NCBI RefSeq assembly: GCF_040822115.1
Contig: NZ_CP162004.1
Location: forward strand, 1,364,001-1,428,000
DNA length: 64,000 bases
Source: Flavobacterium sp. WC2421
GTDB taxonomy: Bacteria; Bacteroidota; Bacteroidia; Flavobacteriales; Flavobacteriaceae
Direction: 5' to 3'
Shown: piece by piece, positions 52,888-63,266 of the stretch
Layout: every line of letters begins with the position of its first letter
Numbering within the stretch: the stretch's first letter is position 1
Program-made: the position numbers and the translations under genes
The notes under the pieces: model-generated
Told to the model about the DNA's origin: nothing
The model's input: only the letters and a program-made list of their open reading frames with translations
The model's database searches: none

Positions 52888-54798
52888 ATGAAAATAAAAA
52901 TGCTATTGGTATCCCTAGTTGTTTTTACAACTTTTACCGTACAATCCCAAAAAAATGATTATTCGGCATTACTTATTGCTGATAGTTTAAAAGAAAATGC
53001 CAATGCTGTTGTTCGTTTGAATCAAATAGATATTGTTATCGCTTCCCAACGAGATATGACTATCAATTCAACTAGAGTAATTACGGTTTTAAATGAGAAA
53101 GGGCTGTCGGAGATTGATGCTGTAGAGAATTACGATAAAAAAACAACTGTCAAAGATATTCAGGCAACCATTTATGATGCAGCAGGCAAAGAAATAAAAA
53201 AAATAAAAAGGAAAGATTTTAAAGATAACAGTGCTGCAGGTGGAAGCACTTTATTCTCTGATAGCCGTTATATTTATTTAGATTATACACCTACACAATA
53301 CCCCTTTACAGTTGTGTATGAAAGTAAACTGGAAACGTCTACGACGGCCTTTATTCCGCAATGGTACCCTATTTCCAATTTTTTTGTAAGTGTAGAGAAA
53401 AGTGTTTTGAATGTGACTTATCCAGATAATCTGGGTTTTAAAAAAATGGAATTTAATTTTGCGAATTTCAACATTCAAAAAACGATAGACACTTCAACTC
53501 AATTGTCTTATACAGCCATAAATATTCCAGTGCAAAAGCAAGAAGATTACAGCCCGTCCTATAGTTCTCTTTTTCCAAAAGTCATGATGGGTTTGGAACT
53601 TTTTCATTTAGAAGATGTTGATGGAAGAGCCAAGACTTGGAAAGAATTTGGACAATGGTATTATGATGATATTTTATCAGGAACAACTAGTCTACCTGAA
53701 GGTACAAAAGAAAAGATGAAAACATTAATAGGAGATGAAACAGATCCAATAAAGAAAGCACAATTGATTTATGATTATGTTCAAAAAAAATCTAGGTATG
53801 TTAGTATTCAAGTAGGAATTGGAGGTTGGAAACCAATGTTTGCCAATGATGTTGATCGTTTAGGATATGGAGATTGTAAGGCTTTGACTAATTATACAAA
53901 AGCACTTTTAGAAACAGTTGGCGTGCCGTCCTATAATACCGTTTTATATGGAGATAGTCATAAGAAAGATATTGAATCACAATTTGTGTCTATGCAAGGA
54001 AATCATATGATTTTAGCCATCCCAAATGGAGATTATTATACTTGGCTCGAATGTACAAGTCAAGATGCCCCTTTTGGGTTTCAAGGAACTTTTACTGACG
54101 ATAGAGATGTACTTGTTATAAAACCAGATGGAGGGGAAATAGTACATACTCAAAAATACATCGATAAATACAATAGCCAAATCAGTTCAGGAAATTATTC
54201 TTTGGCTGCTAATGGTGATTTGGCAGGTAAAATTGAAATAGTATCCAAAGGGTCGCAATACAGTCAAAAAGAACCAATAGAAAATCTTCAGCCAACAGAA
54301 AAAGAACAACATTATAAAGAGTATTGGAACACCATTAATAATTTAAAAATCAACAACTTATCTTTTTTAAATGATAAGTCAAGTGTCAGTTTTGCTGAAA
54401 AGGTTGAAATAAGTGCAGCAAACTATGGTAATTTATTGTCAGGTAAAATGATGTTTGCCATAAATGCTTATAACCAATACACGACAAGTGTAAAAAGGAT
54501 AAGAAACAGAAAAAACCCATTTGAAATTCAAAGAGGTTTTGCTGATATTGACCAAATAACCGTTGCTTTACCTAAGGAGTTTGCTATTGAATTCTTGCCT
54601 ACTAATTTTGAATTGAAAAATAAATTTGGGGAATATAAAACAGAATTTATTAAAAAAGATGACAGTACTATAGTGTATAAACGCAGTTTGTCTATTAAAA
54701 AGGGATTTTATTCTAATACAGAATATGATGAATACCGCCTCTTCATAGATCAAGTCTCTAGAAACGACAACGCCAAAATTATATTAACCAAAATCTAA
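52888..54798 (+). CDS. DUF3857 / transglutaminase-like exported protein 1
   Basis: 636 residues. Signal peptide ending near VQSQ; DUF3857 domain (about 40-220), transglutaminase-like fold in the middle and a C-terminal beta domain. Candidate triad is C330 (GYGDCKALTNY), H373 (GNHMILAI) and E388 (WLECTSQ), so this copy could be an active papain-fold enzyme, unlike most of its neighbours. Substrate unknown. First of five tandem paralogues, four bases ahead of the next; it is the most divergent. Confidence 0.85.
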   Translation: MKIKMLLVSLVVFTTFTVQSQKNDYSALLIADSLKENANAVVRLNQIDIVIASQRDMTINSTRVITVLNEKGLSEIDAVENYDKKTTVKDIQATIYDAAGKEIKKIKRKDFKDNSAAGGSTLFSDSRYIYLDYTPTQYPFTVVYESKLETSTTAFIPQWYPISNFFVSVEKSVLNVTYPDNLGFKKMEFNFANFNIQKTIDTSTQLSYTAINIPVQKQEDYSPSYSSLFPKVMMGLELFHLEDVDGRAKTWKEFGQWYYDDILSGTTSLPEGTKEKMKTLIGDETDPIKKAQLIYDYVQKKSRYVSIQVGIGGWKPMFANDVDRLGYGDCKALTNYTKALLETVGVPSYNTVLYGDSHKKDIESQFVSMQGNHMILAIPNGDYYTWLECTSQDAPFGFQGTFTDDRDVLVIKPDGGEIVHTQKYIDKYNSQISSGNYSLAANGDLAGKIEIVSKGSQYSQKEPIENLQPTEKEQHYKEYWNTINNLKINNLSFLNDKSSVSFAEKVEISAANYGNLLSGKMMFAINAYNQYTTSVKRIRNRKNPFEIQRGFADIDQITVALPKEFAIEFLPTNFELKNKFGEYKTEFIKKDDSTIVYKRSLSIKKGFYSNTEYDEYRLFIDQVSRNDNAKIILTKI

Positions 54799-54802
54799 CC
54801 TA

Positions 54803-56809
54803 ATGAAATCTAACCTATTCACTCTTTTATTATTTATGGCTTCTTTTTCTTCTAGCTTATATGCACAAGAATTCAAGCTAGGTAAAGTTTCTATTGCGGA
54901 ACTTCAAGAAAAAAATCATCCAAAAGATACTGCTGCAGTTGCTGCAATTTTATACAAAAAAGGAGAAACTAATTTTGAATATACAAATGACGCTGGTTTT
55001 ACCGTAGTTACTACTGTTGATGTTCGTATTAAAATCTATAAAAAAGAAGGTTATGATTGGGCAAATCAACAGGTAATATTTAGAATGGGAAGCTCTTTTA
55101 AAGAAAAAGTCACTTTTTCAGATGCAATTACTTATAATTTGGTTGATGGAAAAATAGAAAAGACAAAACTAAAAAGTGAAGGTGAATTTGAAGAAGTAGT
55201 TGATAGATATTGGAGTAAAAAGAAAATTACGATGCCTAATGTAAAAGTAGGTTCAGTAATAGAATACCAATATACTATTAAATCTCCAAACGTAGGTTCC
55301 CTTAGAGATTGGTATTTTCAGTCAAGAATACCAGTGAATTATTCTGAATATAAAACTTATATACCAGAATATTATACTTATTCAACCCATTTTAAAGGGT
55401 TTGTAACTCCAACAATTACTTCTGACAAAAAGAACAAAGAAATAGTTATGGTTGACAAGGAAATAATTATTGGGCAAGGAACCAAATTTTCGGAAAGAAA
55501 GACTTTTTATCAAGAAACGAATACAAACTATGTGGCTAAGAATCTTGCTGCTGTGAATGAAGAGGTTTATGTCAATAATGTCGATAATTATATTAGTAGT
55601 GTGTCGTTAGAATTGTCAATGATTAAATCTCCAAACAAACCTGTAGAAATGTTATCTACAGATTGGAAATCGGTTGTAAAGACCATCTATGATTATGAAG
55701 ATTTTGGCCCTGAATTAAATAAAACAGGCTATTTTGAGGATGATTTAAAGGGTGTTATTGCTGGTTTAACAACTACTGATGAGAAAGTGTCAGCCATTTT
55801 TAATTTTTTAAAAACAAAGGTAAAATGGAACGATTATTACGGGTATTCTTGTAATGATGGAGTGAAAAAAGCCTATAAAGATAAAACAGGAAATATAGCT
55901 GAAATTAACTTGATGCTTACCGCTATGTTGCGCTATGCGAATTTAACTGCTAACCCAGTTTTAGTAAGTACCCGTTCTAATGGAATTGCTATGTTTCCCA
56001 ATAGAACTGCTTTCAATTATGTTATAGCTGCTGTTGAAACTCCTACTGGGGTTATATTGCTTGATGCTTCAGATAAATTCTCAACACCAAACGTTTTGCC
56101 ATTTAGAGCGTTGAACTGGATTGGCAGGTTGGTTAGAAAAGATGGAACATCAGATGAAGTGAATCTAATGCCTAACTCATTGTCTAATACGACAGTGATG
56201 ATGAATTATTCTATTGATGCTAATGGACTTATAACAGGAAAACTAAGAAAACAACAAACAGATTATAATGCAATGGTTTTTAGGGACAATGTTAATAGCG
56301 TTACTGAAGATGCTTATTTAGAAAAATTAGAGAACAATAACAATAGTATTGAGATAAAGGAATATTCTAGAAATAATGAAGCAAATCTTGGATTGCCAAT
56401 AATGGAAACCTATGCCTTTTCGGGATCTAATTTGAGTGAGCGTATTGGAGGAAAAATTTATGTAAAACCCTTGTTGTTTTTTACTGATCTAAAAAATCCT
56501 TTTAAACAAGAAGTAAGAGAATATCCTATTGATTATGGATTTCCTTTTTTAGAAAAATATACAATAAATATTAATATTCCTGAGGGATATAAAGTAGAAC
56601 AGCTTCCAGCTCCAACTGTGATTACAATGGAAGATAACCTAGGAAGTTTTAAATTTATGACCACTTCATCTGATAATTCAATTCAGTTAGCAATTACGCA
56701 TCAAATAAATGAAGCAATCGTTTCTTCAGAATATTATTCCATGCTTAAATCCTATTATCAAGGGATGATTGATAAACAAAGTGAAAAAATAATATTAACA
56801 AAAATCTAA
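54803..56809 (+). CDS. DUF3857 / transglutaminase-like exported protein 2
   Basis: 668 residues, signal peptide ending at LYAQ, then FKLGKVSIAELQEKNHPKD. The DUF3857 core has VRIKIYKKEGYDWAN and the middle domain has GVKKAYKDKTGNIAEINLML. The position of the catalytic cysteine is I365 and that of the histidine is a tyrosine (FNYVIAAVE), so it is presumably not an enzyme. Very similar to the next gene. All end in KIILTKI or a close variant. Confidence 0.85.
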   Translation: MKSNLFTLLLFMASFSSSLYAQEFKLGKVSIAELQEKNHPKDTAAVAAILYKKGETNFEYTNDAGFTVVTTVDVRIKIYKKEGYDWANQQVIFRMGSSFKEKVTFSDAITYNLVDGKIEKTKLKSEGEFEEVVDRYWSKKKITMPNVKVGSVIEYQYTIKSPNVGSLRDWYFQSRIPVNYSEYKTYIPEYYTYSTHFKGFVTPTITSDKKNKEIVMVDKEIIIGQGTKFSERKTFYQETNTNYVAKNLAAVNEEVYVNNVDNYISSVSLELSMIKSPNKPVEMLSTDWKSVVKTIYDYEDFGPELNKTGYFEDDLKGVIAGLTTTDEKVSAIFNFLKTKVKWNDYYGYSCNDGVKKAYKDKTGNIAEINLMLTAMLRYANLTANPVLVSTRSNGIAMFPNRTAFNYVIAAVETPTGVILLDASDKFSTPNVLPFRALNWIGRLVRKDGTSDEVNLMPNSLSNTTVMMNYSIDANGLITGKLRKQQTDYNAMVFRDNVNSVTEDAYLEKLENNNNSIEIKEYSRNNEANLGLPIMETYAFSGSNLSERIGGKIYVKPLLFFTDLKNPFKQEVREYPIDYGFPFLEKYTININIPEGYKVEQLPAPTVITMEDNLGSFKFMTTSSDNSIQLAITHQINEAIVSSEYYSMLKSYYQGMIDKQSEKIILTKI

Positions 56810-56815
56810 TTACAA

Positions 56816-58840
56816 ATGCATCTAAAAAAAACTTTCTTGCTTGTTTTATTTGTTTTTCTATTTTCTAAAACAAATGCCCAAAATTTCGAATTAGGAAAAG
56901 TATCTATTGAAGAACTACAAGAAAAAGCACATCCAAAAGACAATGATGCTGTTGCTGCGGTATTATTTAAAAAAGGAAAAACTAGTTATGATTATTCCAA
57001 AAGTAACGGATTTGTAATGACTACTGAGGTGCAAACACGAATTAAGATTTACAAGAAAGAAGGATATGATTGGGCTAATCAAAAAGTAAGATACTATATA
57101 GGCAATAGTTCCAAAGAAAATGTCACCTTTTCAGATGCGATTACCTATAATCTTGTCGATGGAAAAATCGAAAAAACAAAACTGAGTAAAGACGGTGAAT
57201 TTGATGAGGTTGTAAATCGATATTGGGGCCAAAAAAAAATATCTATGCCCAATGTGCAAGAAGGTTCAGTAATTGAATTTGAATATACTATAAAAACGCC
57301 TTATGTAGGCAGTCCAAAAGACTGGAGTTTTCAAGCGAGTATTCCAGTCAATTACTCGGAGTATCGTACTTTTATTCCTGAATATTATACTTTTAATGTT
57401 AATTATAAAGGATTTATATTTCCAAAAGTAACAGCTGAAAAAAAGGCAAAAGCAGTTCTTTTTTCTACAATGGAAAGAGATGAAGGTGCTGGATTAATGA
57501 AAGGACAAGCCAGTAATTACAGTCAAAGTAAATTATCGTACGAAGAAACGAGAACCACTTATTTAGCTGAAAACTTGCCTGCAATGAAAGAGGAAGCGTA
57601 TGTTAATAATATTGAAAATTATACGTCTAGTTTAATTCAAGAACTTTCTCTTATTAAATATCCAAATCAACCACTGAAATCGTTATCCACCGATTGGAAA
57701 GCAGTGGCCAAAACAATTTATGATTATGATGATTTTGGTTTAGAATTGGAAAAAACGGGTTACTTTGAAAATGATGTAAATGCTGTAATCGCAGGTCTAA
57801 ATACACCAGAAGAAAAAGTGGCAGCCATTTTTAATTTTGTTAAGGCTAACGTAAAATGGAATAATTATTATGGATATTCTTGTAATGACGGAGTTAAAAA
57901 AGCCTACAAAGATAAAACGGGGAATATTGCCGAAATTAACCTAATGTTAACCGCTATGTTGCGTTATGCTGGATTAACTGCTAATCCAGTATTGTTGAGT
58001 ACACGTTCTAACGGAGTTGCGATCTTTCCAAATAGAACTGCTTTTGATTATGTAATAGCAGCAATAGAAACACCTAGTGGATTAGTTTTACTGGATGCTA
58101 CCGAAAAATTTTCATTGCCAAATGTGCTTCCTCTAAGAGATTTAAACTGGTTTGGTCGCTTAATTAGAAAAGATGGTACATCAACAGAAGTAAGCCTAAC
58201 TCCAACAACGCTTTCGAGGGAAACGGTGAATATGAATGCTGTTGTAAGTAAAGAGGGTTTTATATCAGGGAAGTTAAGAAAACAATTTACGGATCAAGAA
58301 GCATTATCGTTCCGACAAAAAAATGCAGCAACGAAAGAAGATACTTATTTAGAAGAATTAGAGAGTGATAACAATAGTATTGAAGTCAATGAATATACAA
58401 GAGAAAATGATTTAGACTTATCAAAACCTATCGTAGAATCGTATGCATTTAAAGACACTAAGGATTTTGAGAGAATCAATGATAAAATTTATATTACTCC
58501 GTCCTTATTTTTAGGAGTCAAAGAGAATCCTTTTAAACAAGAATCAAGAGAATACCCTGTTGATTTTGGTTTTCCTGTTCAAAGTAAATACAATATTACG
58601 CTTGAAATTCCGGAAGGATATGTGGTAGAAACCATTCCTACAGGCTTGAATATTGCCGGTGTTGACGGAATAGGAACTTTTAAGTATGTTATTGCCAATA
58701 CAGGAAATAAAGTGCAAATTATTATGACATCTGAGATTAGTAAAGCTATTGTTGCAGCCGATTATTATCAAGCATTAAAAGAGTTTTTTCAAAAAATACT
58801 TGACAAACAAAACGAAAAAATTATTTTAAAAAAAGTATAA
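56816..58840 (+). CDS. DUF3857 / transglutaminase-like exported protein 3
   Basis: 674 residues, signal peptide ending at TNAQ. Same layout as copy 2, with GVKKAYKDKTGNIAEINLML identical and I371 in place of the active cysteine; FDYVIAAIE replaces the histidine. Conserved blocks DATEKFSLPNVLPLRDLNW and NPFKQESREYPVDFGFP line up with the other copies. Copies 2 and 3 form one recent pair. Six bases separate it from copy 2. Confidence 0.85.
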   Translation: MHLKKTFLLVLFVFLFSKTNAQNFELGKVSIEELQEKAHPKDNDAVAAVLFKKGKTSYDYSKSNGFVMTTEVQTRIKIYKKEGYDWANQKVRYYIGNSSKENVTFSDAITYNLVDGKIEKTKLSKDGEFDEVVNRYWGQKKISMPNVQEGSVIEFEYTIKTPYVGSPKDWSFQASIPVNYSEYRTFIPEYYTFNVNYKGFIFPKVTAEKKAKAVLFSTMERDEGAGLMKGQASNYSQSKLSYEETRTTYLAENLPAMKEEAYVNNIENYTSSLIQELSLIKYPNQPLKSLSTDWKAVAKTIYDYDDFGLELEKTGYFENDVNAVIAGLNTPEEKVAAIFNFVKANVKWNNYYGYSCNDGVKKAYKDKTGNIAEINLMLTAMLRYAGLTANPVLLSTRSNGVAIFPNRTAFDYVIAAIETPSGLVLLDATEKFSLPNVLPLRDLNWFGRLIRKDGTSTEVSLTPTTLSRETVNMNAVVSKEGFISGKLRKQFTDQEALSFRQKNAATKEDTYLEELESDNNSIEVNEYTRENDLDLSKPIVESYAFKDTKDFERINDKIYITPSLFLGVKENPFKQESREYPVDFGFPVQSKYNITLEIPEGYVVETIPTGLNIAGVDGIGTFKYVIANTGNKVQIIMTSEISKAIVAADYYQALKEFFQKILDKQNEKIILKKV

Positions 58841-58844
58841 TTAA

Positions 58845-60833
58845 ATGAAGTATTGCAAAGTTGGAATTGTTTTAGTTGTTTTTCTTCTCTTTTCAAAAAG
58901 CAGTGCCCAGAATTTAGAATATGGTAAAGTAACAAACCAGGAGTTGCAAGTGAAAGTGCATCCTCTAGATTCAACTGCAGCAGCTGCAATTATTTTTAAA
59001 AAAGCGAGGACCTATTTTGTGTATGAACGAGGAAATGGCTTTTATCTATACCATGATTTTAATATTAGATTTAAAGTGTACAAAAAAGAAGGTTTAAAAT
59101 GGGCCGACTTTAGCGTCATTTATCTCAATAAGAGAGAGGGGTTTGAGGAAGAAATTGTTAAGTTTTCAAATTGTGTTACTTATAATTTAGAAAATGGAGA
59201 ATTAAAAGAAACACCGCTCAGAACGGAGGGTAATTTGAAAACTAATATTAATAAATATTGGAATCAGACATTAATTACCATGCCAAACGTAAAAGTGGGT
59301 TCCATATTTCAAATCAATTATACTGTGAAATCTAGAAATAATGTGCGGTTTCCCGTATTTAATTTCCAGTATGAAATCCCTGTTAATTATGCAGAATATC
59401 AAACGGATATTCCAGAAGTATTCATCTATAAAACACTTTTAACGGGGTATAATAAAGTAGAAGCCACTTCAAAGATTGTAAAAGAAACGGAATCATTTTC
59501 TCATAAATACAATCAGCAATCTGATTTTCCGTATAAATATCAATTGGCAAGCTATAAAGCAGAGAATATTCCTGCCTTAAAAGAGGAGGCTTATATTGAT
59601 AATATAAAAAATTACAGATCTTCCATACAGCATGAATTAGAAACTACTCGGTTTCCGTTTGATGGAGTAGTTGACTATTCAATGACTTGGGATGGAGTAG
59701 CTAAGAATATTTTTGATTACAATAGTTTCGGGAGAGAACTCAATAAAGACAATTATTTGGATGCATATGTAAAAGCACTCAATTCCAATGTTACTACTGA
59801 AATAGATAAGCTGGAAACCATTTTCAAATTTGTTCAAGCTAAAATGAATTTTGATGGAGATTACAGTATTTTGACAGATAAAGGAGTTAAAAAAGCATAT
59901 AAGGATGGTACTGGAAATACCGCCGAAATAAATCTCATTTTAATTGCAATGCTTAAAAGTGCTGGAATCAAAACTGATCCAGTATTAATAAGTACAATAC
60001 AGCATGGAGTTCCAGTTTACCCAAATAGGACCGTTTTTAATTCAGTTATTGCAGCAGCAGAAATTGATGGAAAACAAATTTTAATGGATGCTTCCAATAA
60101 ATATTCTTCAGTTGGTATTTTGCCATTAGAAGATTTAAACTGGACGGGTCGTTTAATAAAGGAAGAGGGAGATTCCCAAGAGATAAATTTAGTACCAGAT
60201 AAAAATTCCAATGAAAATGTAAATATTGTAGTTGCTTTAGATGCTCAAGGGAAAATGGTTGGACAAACTAGAATTCGCAAAACAGACTATGTAGCTCAAA
60301 GGTTTAGAGAGAGTACCGCTTTATTGACTGATGATAAATATCTTGAAAAATTAGAATCTGATTTAGGTGGAATTCTAATTGATGATTATAAACAAGTTAA
60401 CGATGATACTAACTCATCTACTGTCATAGAAAGTTTTAAATTCACATCAAACAAACATTGCGAAATCATAGCGGGTAAAATATACATAAATCCTTTGTTG
60501 TTTTTTAATACTACTCAAAATCCATTTGTGTTGGAAAAAAGACAAATGCCTGTTTATTTTGGATATCCAAAAACGGACAAGTATAATATCAACATTGAAA
60601 TCCCAAAAGGATATAAAGTAGTTTCTGTTCCGCAGCCCATAAAAATTTCAACAGCTAATTCAGTTGGGTCTTATTCAATAAATATAGCATATGACAATGA
60701 TAAAATACAAATTGTAATTGTAAAAGAAATAAACTTAGCTGTTGTTCCTCCTGATTTATATGATGCTTTAAAAGATTTCTTTCAAAAAATGATGGAGAAG
60801 CAGAATGAAAAAATTGTTTTAACAAAAATCTAA
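58845..60833 (+). CDS. DUF3857 / transglutaminase-like exported protein 4
   Basis: 662 residues, signal peptide ending at SSAQ. It begins NLEYGKVTNQELQVKVHPLD, shared with copy 5 (KVHPLDSTAAAAIIFKK). The catalytic cysteine position holds T359 (GTGNTAEINLIL); the histidine position is serine (FNSVIAAAE). Copies 4 and 5 form the second pair. Likely a non-catalytic envelope protein. Confidence 0.85.
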   Translation: MKYCKVGIVLVVFLLFSKSSAQNLEYGKVTNQELQVKVHPLDSTAAAAIIFKKARTYFVYERGNGFYLYHDFNIRFKVYKKEGLKWADFSVIYLNKREGFEEEIVKFSNCVTYNLENGELKETPLRTEGNLKTNINKYWNQTLITMPNVKVGSIFQINYTVKSRNNVRFPVFNFQYEIPVNYAEYQTDIPEVFIYKTLLTGYNKVEATSKIVKETESFSHKYNQQSDFPYKYQLASYKAENIPALKEEAYIDNIKNYRSSIQHELETTRFPFDGVVDYSMTWDGVAKNIFDYNSFGRELNKDNYLDAYVKALNSNVTTEIDKLETIFKFVQAKMNFDGDYSILTDKGVKKAYKDGTGNTAEINLILIAMLKSAGIKTDPVLISTIQHGVPVYPNRTVFNSVIAAAEIDGKQILMDASNKYSSVGILPLEDLNWTGRLIKEEGDSQEINLVPDKNSNENVNIVVALDAQGKMVGQTRIRKTDYVAQRFRESTALLTDDKYLEKLESDLGGILIDDYKQVNDDTNSSTVIESFKFTSNKHCEIIAGKIYINPLLFFNTTQNPFVLEKRQMPVYFGYPKTDKYNINIEIPKGYKVVSVPQPIKISTANSVGSYSINIAYDNDKIQIVIVKEINLAVVPPDLYDALKDFFQKMMEKQNEKIVLTKI

Positions 60834-60839
60834 TAACAG

Positions 60840-62828
60840 ATGTCTTTAAAAAAAATAGTGTTTATTTTTTTATTTATTTTTTCTTTTTCGAAAAGTGACG
60901 CCCAGAATTTTGAATACGGTAAGGCCTCTCAAGAGGAATTGCAACAGAAAGTGCATCCACTAGATTCAACAGCAGCTGCCGCAATTATATTTAAGAAAGG
61001 TAGGACGTTTTATACTTATAGAAGAAATAATGGATTTATCTTAAATCATGAATATACTTTTAGAATAAAAATTTATAAGAAAGAGGGTTTAAGCTGGGCT
61101 ACTTTTCAAGTTCCCTATTATGTAGGGTATGAAAAATACAATGATGATGTAGTTAAATTTTCAAATTGTGCAACTTATAATCTGGAAAATGACATTGTAG
61201 TTAAAACAAAGCTTAAAGGAGAAGGGGTTTTTAAGAATGAGATAAATAAGAATTGGGCTGAGGCATCAATTTTGTTGCCAAATGTAAAGGTAGGCTCAGT
61301 GATAGAGATCAAATATTTGCTTAAATCAGAAAATTTAGTAAAATTTCCTGTTTATAATTTTCAATATGATATTCCGGTAAATTACGCGGAATACGATACG
61401 GAAATTCCAGAATATTTTGTATACAAGCCAATTCTTACAGGATATACATCAATAAAATCAGAGGCTAAATATGCGCAAGGAAGTCAAAATTTTGAAGATG
61501 AGCATGGACAATCGGGAGGTTTTCGTTATAGCCAAATAAACAGCAAGTATAGTGTTGAAAATATGCCTGCATTGAAAGAAGAGGCTTTTGTTGACAATAT
61601 TATAAACTATAAAACAGCGTTGTATCATGAGTTGGAAAGTACTCGTTTTCCTAATGAAAAAGTAAAGGACTATTCGATGACTTGGGAAGGAGTGACAAAA
61701 ACCATTTTTAAAGATAATGATTTTGGAAAGCAACTGGAGGAGCGAGATTTTTTAATGCAAGACATTAAATTGATTCTTAAAGATGTTGAGGAAAAGAATA
61801 AACTAAATGTGATTTTTGAATTTGTAAAAAACAAAATGAATTGGAATAACGAATATGGTTATTTTACTAATAGAGGAGTGAAAAAAGCCTATTTGGAAAA
61901 AACGGGTAATTGTGCCGAAATCAATTTCATTTTAATAGACATGCTTAAATTAGCAGGAATAAAAGCAAATCCTGTTTTAATAAGCACGGTAGATCACGGA
62001 GTTCCTGTTTATCCGAACCGAACAGTTTATAATTATGTAGTTGCTGCAGTTGAAAGGGAGGGAAAACAAGTTTTATTAGACGCTACTCAAAAATACACCA
62101 CCCAAAATATTTTGCCTCTAAATGCTTTAAATTGGAACGGGCGACTGATTAGAGCAGACGGTACATCGGAAGAAATTATTTTGGCACCCACTTTTCAATC
62201 GAATATCAATTATACCGCTTTAGCAAATATTGATTCCCAAGGAAAAATTTCAGGAAAATTAAGAATTCAAAAAACAAATTATGAGGCATATAGTTTTAGA
62301 GAAAAAAACAATGCTATCAACACCGATACCTATCTTGAAAAATTAGAAAATGAATTGGGTGGAGCACGCATTACTGATTACAAAATAGAAAATAGAGAAA
62401 CAGATTTAATGAATCCTATTACTGAAACATTTACTTTTGTGTCCAACAATCATTATGAAAGAATAGGAGGAAAGTTGTTTATTAATCCGTTATTGTTTTT
62501 TGCTTATCAAAAGAATCCTTTTGTTATGGAAAAAAGGCAAATGCCAATCTATTTTGGATTTCCAAAACAAATGCGGTACAATTTGACCTTGGAAATTCCA
62601 GAAGGATATGAAGTCGAATCATTACCAACAGCTATAAAATTAACTACTGAGGATAATACGGCCGTTTTTAGTATTCTTTCGGCTAGTTCAGGAGATAAAA
62701 TTCAAATTTCTATAATTAGGGAAATTAATAAAAGTGTTATTTCTCCAAGTTACTATAACACGATAAAAGATTTTTTTCAAAAAATGATTGTTGCACAAAA
62801 CGAAAAAATTGTTTTAAAAAAAATATAA
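60840..62828 (+). CDS. DUF3857 / transglutaminase-like exported protein 5
   Basis: 662 residues, signal peptide ending at SDAQ. Alone among copies 2-5 it has a cysteine in the active-site position, C358 (KTGNCAEINFIL), but the histidine is still replaced (YNYVVAAVE), with D in VLLDATQKY present. It may be inactive or use another base. One base separates its stop from the next gene, so the MazG-like gene is in the same operon. Confidence 0.85.
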   Translation: MSLKKIVFIFLFIFSFSKSDAQNFEYGKASQEELQQKVHPLDSTAAAAIIFKKGRTFYTYRRNNGFILNHEYTFRIKIYKKEGLSWATFQVPYYVGYEKYNDDVVKFSNCATYNLENDIVVKTKLKGEGVFKNEINKNWAEASILLPNVKVGSVIEIKYLLKSENLVKFPVYNFQYDIPVNYAEYDTEIPEYFVYKPILTGYTSIKSEAKYAQGSQNFEDEHGQSGGFRYSQINSKYSVENMPALKEEAFVDNIINYKTALYHELESTRFPNEKVKDYSMTWEGVTKTIFKDNDFGKQLEERDFLMQDIKLILKDVEEKNKLNVIFEFVKNKMNWNNEYGYFTNRGVKKAYLEKTGNCAEINFILIDMLKLAGIKANPVLISTVDHGVPVYPNRTVYNYVVAAVEREGKQVLLDATQKYTTQNILPLNALNWNGRLIRADGTSEEIILAPTFQSNINYTALANIDSQGKISGKLRIQKTNYEAYSFREKNNAINTDTYLEKLENELGGARITDYKIENRETDLMNPITETFTFVSNNHYERIGGKLFINPLLFFAYQKNPFVMEKRQMPIYFGFPKQMRYNLTLEIPEGYEVESLPTAIKLTTEDNTAVFSILSASSGDKIQISIIREINKSVISPSYYNTIKDFFQKMIVAQNEKIVLKKI

Positions 62829-62829
62829 A

Positions 62830-63156
62830 ATGGACTTGAAAAATTCGCAATTAGACGTAGACAACTGGATCAAAGAACATGGAGTTCGTTATTTTAATGA
62901 ACTGACTAATATGGCACAATTAACCGAAGAGGTTGGAGAAGTAGCTCGTATTATTGCCCGTCGTTACGGAGAACAATCAGAAAAAGAAAGCGATAAAAAC
63001 AAAGACTTAGGGGAAGAATTAGCTGATGTCGTTTTTGTAGTTTTATGTTTGGCAAACCAAACAGGAATTGATTTACAAGCGGCTTTCGATAAGAAAATGG
63101 ATTTGAAATCGGTTCGTGATAAGGATCGTCATAAAAACAACGATAAACTTAAATAA
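62830..63156 (+). CDS. MazG-like nucleotide pyrophosphohydrolase
   Basis: 108 residues, a single all-alpha NTP-PPase domain. The metal-binding pattern EExxE...ExxD is seen in LTEEVGEVARIIARRYG and GEELADVVFVVLCLANQ. Such enzymes hydrolyse non-canonical or excess (d)NTPs to monophosphates. Probably co-transcribed with the DUF3857 genes and possibly with aroA. Confidence 0.88.
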   Translation: MDLKNSQLDVDNWIKEHGVRYFNELTNMAQLTEEVGEVARIIARRYGEQSEKESDKNKDLGEELADVVFVVLCLANQTGIDLQAAFDKKMDLKSVRDKDRHKNNDKLK

Positions 63157-63266
63157 TGTGATTTATAAATTATGAATTATAATTGAGGAGTAGTAAATTG
63201 CGCCCGAAAGTTTTTGAGTTCAAAGCTACAGCCACAACTCATAATTCATAACTCATAATTAAAACC
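63157..63266. repeat. AT-rich inverted-repeat spacer before aroA
   Basis: ATTATGAATTATAATTGAG and later CTCATAATTCATAACTCATA are inverted partners around a GC-richer loop. Confidence 0.5.
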
